Shown piece by piece: positions 12,897-15,145 of a DNA stretch of 15,145 nt. The stretch lies in assembly GCA_023380955.1 (NCBI GenBank), contig JAMCTB010000083.1:1-15145 (forward strand), given 5' to 3'. Positions within the stretch are counted from its first letter, which is position 1. Each line of letters begins with the position of its first letter. The notes under the pieces were generated by a model. It was not told the origin of the DNA and made no database searches. It saw only the letters and a program-made list of their open reading frames with translations. A program made the translations under genes and the position numbers. Origin of the DNA: Chloroflexota bacterium (GTDB taxonomy: Bacteria; Chloroflexota; UBA6077).

Positions 12897-14255
12897 TTAC
12901 TCATGGCGATACGCCTCCAGGTCCACGAAGCGGGTGGACTTGTCCAGGAACAGCAGCGAGAACTGGCCGGTGGGACCGTTGCGGTGCTTCGCCAGGAGGA
13001 TGTCGGCGATCCCCTTCTTGTCCGTGTCCTTGTTGTACATGTCCTCCCGGTAGATGAAGAGGACGATGTCGGCGTCCTGCTCTATGGATCCGGATTCGCG
13101 AAGGTCCGACAGCATCGGGATGTGGGGGGTGCGGGCCTCCATGGCGCGGGAGAGCTGGGAGAGGGCGATCACCGGGCCGTTCAACTCTCGGGCTATCGCC
13201 TTCAGCGATCGGGAGATCTCGGAGATCTCCTGGACCCGGTTGTCCCCCGAGCGCCCCGTGGTGATCAACTGGAGGTAGTCCACCACCAACATGTCGATCC
13301 CTATCTCGGCGTGAAGCCGTCGGGCCTTGGAGCGCAGCTCCGTCAGGTTGATGGAGGGGGTGTCGTCGATGTAGATGGGGGCCTCGGAGAGCTGCTCGAA
13401 GGCGTGGTGCAGTTTCCTCTGCTCGGCGTCGTTGATCAGCCCCAGCCGCAGCCTAGTGGCGTCGACCCCGGACTCGGAGCAGAGGAGGCGGTGGGCCAGC
13501 TGCTGCTTGGACATCTCCAGGCTGAAGACGGCACAGGTGGCGTGGTGCCGGACGGCGGCGTTCTGGACGATGTTCAACGCCCAGGTGCTCTTGCCCATGC
13601 TGGGCCGGGCCGCCACGATGATCAGGTCGGAGCGCTGCAGTCCCCCGGTCAGCTTGTCCAGTTCGATGTACCCGCTGGGTATCCCCCTGCCGCTCTCCTC
13701 GTCGGCCGCCCGAAGCTCCATCTCCTCCAGGTAGTCGCCCAGGATGGCCCCCAGCGGCTCGAAGTCCCTGCTGACCCGCCGCTGGGAGACGTCGAACAGC
13801 AGCTGCTCGGCCTTCTCCAGGGTGGTGTCCAGGTCCAGGGTGTCGTCGTAGGCGACCCCCGCGATCTTGCCGGCGGCGCTGATCAGGCGGCGCTTGACCG
13901 CGGTCCGCTCCACGATGCGGGCATAGTGTTCCACGTGGACGGCCGTGGGGACGACGCCGATCAGGTGGGAGAGGTAGCCGAGGCCGCCCACCTCCTCGTA
14001 GCGTCCCGCCCGCTTCAGCTCATCGCTGACGGTCAGGAAGTCCACCGGCTGGTGGCGGTCGTAGATCCCCAGCATGACGGAGTAGATGACGCCGTTCCGC
14101 TCCCGATAGAAGTCCTCGGGCTTCAGGAAGGAGGAGACCTTGCCCACCGCCTCCGGGTCCATGAGGAGGCTACCCAGGACGGCTTCCTCCGCCTCCGGGT
14201 TCTGAGGTGGCAGACGATCGATGGGGTGCTGGGTGTCGACGCTGTCTACAGCCAT
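12897..14255 (-). CDS. dnaB: Replicative DNA helicase DnaB
   Basis: A 452-residue hexameric 5'-3' replicative helicase. The N-terminal primase-interacting domain opens LPPQNPEAEEAVLGSLLMDP (residues 15-34). The RecA-like core has Walker A ARPSMGKS (215-222; Ser where Thr is more common), SLEMSKQQLAHRLL, Walker B DMLVVDYLQLI (321-331), then ALSQLSRAMEARTPHIPMLS and DLRESGSIEQDADIV. Length is normal and no intein is present. ATG 14255 is preferred: the alternative GTG at 14312 lies inside an intergenic inverted repeat and would add non-conserved residues. No strong ribosome-binding site is seen before 14255. It follows rplI by about 117 bases, the classical rplI-dnaB order, and precedes the dnaD-like and tandem AAA+ genes, forming a helicase-loading operon. 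Confidence 0.95.
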   Translation of the reverse strand: MAVDSVDTQHPIDRLPPQNPEAEEAVLGSLLMDPEAVGKVSSFLKPEDFYRERNGVIYSVMLGIYDRHQPVDFLTVSDELKRAGRYEEVGGLGYLSHLIGVVPTAVHVEHYARIVERTAVKRRLISAAGKIAGVAYDDTLDLDTTLEKAEQLLFDVSQRRVSRDFEPLGAILGDYLEEMELRAADEESGRGIPSGYIELDKLTGGLQRSDLIIVAARPSMGKSTWALNIVQNAAVRHHATCAVFSLEMSKQQLAHRLLCSESGVDATRLRLGLINDAEQRKLHHAFEQLSEAPIYIDDTPSINLTELRSKARRLHAEIGIDMLVVDYLQLITTGRSGDNRVQEISEISRSLKAIARELNGPVIALSQLSRAMEARTPHIPMLSDLRESGSIEQDADIVLFIYREDMYNKDTDKKGIADILLAKHRNGPTGQFSLLFLDKSTRFVDLEAYRHE

Positions 14256-14294
14256 TGCTCGCTCGGGGTTGAGAGGTGAGGTCGGTTCGATGTC

Positions 14295-14332
14295 CTGGGT
14301 CCTCTTGGGCACTCAGGACCCAGCACTCAGGA
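14295..14332. repeat. Inverted and direct repeat between rplI and dnaB
   Basis: CTGGGTCCT (14295-14303) is inverted at AGGACCCAG (14315-14323), an 11-base loop. CACTCAGGA occurs directly at 14310-14318 and 14324-14332. The element is 40 bases upstream of dnaB on the transcript and could be a processing or attenuation hairpin, or a dispersed intergenic repeat of the ACTCAGGACCCAGCACTCAGG kind. Confidence 0.5.
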
Positions 14333-14371
14333 TTCAACACCCTCGTGCCGGCGGAATCGGCTCCTGTCCGG

Positions 14372-14827
14372 CTACTCGCCTTCCTCGCCTTCGACTACCA
14401 GGGTGACGGTGGCGCTGACGTTCTTCGAGAGCTTGATGGGCACCTTGTACTCGCCGACGTGCCGGATCGGCTCCTCGATCTCTATCTTCCGCTTGTCCAC
14501 GGTCTGGCCCAACTGCTTCTCCAGCGCCTCGGCCACGTCGCCGGTGGTGATGGAGCCGTACAGCTTGCCCCCCTCGCCCACCTTGGAGCGGACGGTGACG
14601 GTGGAGCCGGAGATCGTTTTGCCCAGGCCGCGCATCTCCTCGTCGACCTTGGCCTGCCGCTTCTTATCGGCGGCCTGCCTCTCCTCGTGCTCCTTGAGGG
14701 CGGCGGGGGTAGCGGCGACGGCCAGCTTCTTGGGGATCAGGTAGTTTCGGGCGTAGCCCTCGGCGACCTCTTTGATCTGGCCGGCATCACCCACCCCTCT
14801 TACTTCCTGTAGCAGCAGAACCTTCAT
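14372..14827 (-). CDS. rplI: 50S ribosomal protein L9
   Basis: A 151-residue ribosomal protein that binds 23S rRNA and affects translational fidelity. The N-terminal RNA-binding domain has the canonical opening (MKVLLLQEVRGVGDAGQIKE followed by VAEGYARNYLIPKKLA). The long connecting helix (~41-72) is rich in charged residues. The C-terminal domain (VTVRSKVGEGGKLYGSITTG, then DVAEALEKQLG ... KRKIEIEEPIRHVGEYKVPI) is intact. Length is standard at ~150. The ATG at 14827 has AAGGAG seven bases ahead. It is the first gene of the dnaB-dnaD-AAA+ operon and is preceded by an extended -10 promoter. Confidence 0.97.
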   Translation of the reverse strand: MKVLLLQEVRGVGDAGQIKEVAEGYARNYLIPKKLAVAATPAALKEHEERQAADKKRQAKVDEEMRGLGKTISGSTVTVRSKVGEGGKLYGSITTGDVAEALEKQLGQTVDKRKIEIEEPIRHVGEYKVPIKLSKNVSATVTLVVEGEEGE

Positions 14828-14870
14828 GGGGCTTCTCCTTGGGACGCAACTTCAGCAACCTAGCGGGGCG

Positions 14871-14879
14871 ATTATAGCA
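14871..14879 (-). promoter_or_regulatory. Extended -10 promoter of the rplI-dnaB operon
   Basis: The minus strand reads TGCTATAAT (14879-14871), a perfect TATAAT with the TGn extension. The predicted transcript start is near 14864, giving a leader of about 37 bases. No good -35 is seen at 17 bases, as is usual for extended -10 promoters. Confidence 0.72.
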
Positions 14880-14971
14880 GAGGATGCCCGCGGGTGGCAT
14901 GAATCGGCCTCGCGCAAAGGCGAGCGAACGGGCAGGGCGTCGATCCTGACAGAATCATAATCTTCTACTAC

Positions 14972-15000
14972 TTGACTGATGTTGCATGCCCGAATATACT
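14972..15000 (+). promoter_or_regulatory. Sigma-70-type promoter of the right-edge gene
   Basis: TTGACT (14972-14977) and TATACT (14995-15000), each five of six to consensus, are 17 bases apart. The transcript would start near 15007. The leader holds a short hairpin, GCAGG (15046-15050) with CCTGC (15057-15061), just before the ribosome-binding site. Confidence 0.75.
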
Positions 15001-15083
15001 TGCTTATCGTCTCTTGGCAGTAGCAGAAGCAGGTTCAGCCGGGCTGCAGGGGGAATCCTGCCGTCCGGAAACAGGAGTGGAAG

Positions 15084-15145
15084 ATGCGAATCGCACTCAA
15101 GGTCATCGCGGTATTGGCGGCGCTGGTTCTGTCGGCGGTCGCATG
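15084..15145 (+). CDS. Start of an exported protein (partial, runs off the right edge)
   Basis: Twenty codons are visible: MRIALKVIAVLAALVLSAVA, then TG- at the edge. This is a typical signal peptide: a positive n-region (R2, K6), a hydrophobic core, and an A-x-A end. If the next codon is TGC or TGT it would be Cys and could form a lipoprotein lipobox (AVAC), otherwise signal peptidase I cleavage is likely. AGGAG (15073-15077) lies 6 bases before the ATG, and a strong promoter is at 14972-15000, so the gene is real and probably well expressed. The mature protein is outside the window and its function cannot be told. Confidence 0.72.
   Translation, partial: MRIALKVIAVLAALVLSAVA

Noticed and set aside
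12864..14279. Long plus-strand open frame (471 codons) opposite dnaB
   Set aside because: It is the antisense shadow of a highly conserved DnaB; composition (Val/Leu/Gly/Asp/His-rich) is that of a reverse frame in high-GC DNA and it has no domain.
9820..14976. 12-mer CTACTACTTGAC shared (inverted) between the LysM upstream region and the right-edge promoter
   Set aside because: About a dozen shared 12-mers are expected by chance in a 15-kb window on both strands, so it does not support a common regulator.
1..15145. CRISPR arrays, tRNA or rRNA genes
   Set aside because: No regularly spaced direct repeats and no cloverleaf or rRNA signature sequences were found on reading both strands.

Overview
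The window is high-GC bacterial DNA, most likely from a member of the Chloroflexota. That placement is an inference from three things: the gene run rplI-dnaB-dnaD-like-dnaC/I-like; a Cys-rich LysM membrane protein with a CPYLGL...HRC...C...C motif; and a surface-protein C-terminus of the GGVxxxGYPIS...QAFQK..LQWRP type. I recall the last two mainly from Chloroflexota. No 16S or other decisive marker is present.

Layout. (1) Positions 1 to about 3730 look accessory: a frameshifted surface-protein remnant (minus strand, running off the left edge), a stretch of decayed coding-like sequence, a FadR/GntR-type regulator with visibly lower GC than the later genes, and a complete 1281-bp IS1-like insertion sequence with 24-bp perfect terminal inverted repeats. 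(2) 3758-7585 is a potassium-homeostasis block on the plus strand: a KimA/APC-type permease, a terminator, then a separately promoted operon of a universal stress protein and two TrkA/RCK proteins (CeoB-like and CeoC-like). (3) An HNH endonuclease (minus) converges on the second TrkA gene, and the two stop codons share a CTAG. (4) An NAD(P)-dependent Glu/Leu/Phe/Val-type dehydrogenase (gdhA-like) and the Cys-rich/LysM membrane protein follow on the plus strand. (5) From 14827 down to 10823 the minus strand holds a replication operon: ribosomal protein L9, replicative helicase DnaB, a DnaD-domain primosomal protein, and a helicase-loader-like protein made of two tandem DnaC/DnaI AAA+ domains. 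(6) A divergent promoter at the right edge drives the start of an exported protein.

How the genes fit together. The permease, UspA and paired RCK proteins resemble a regulated K+ uptake module. DnaB, DnaD-like and the double AAA+ protein look like a helicase-loading (primosome) set co-transcribed with L9. The insertion sequence lies 29 bp upstream of the permease start codon, so the permease's native promoter is displaced or lost.

The items most worth a second look are the tandem-AAA+ helicase loader with its 561-bp internal repeat, the transposase that appears to have lost its second catalytic Asp, the Cys4/LysM membrane protein, and the IS junction upstream of the K+ permease.
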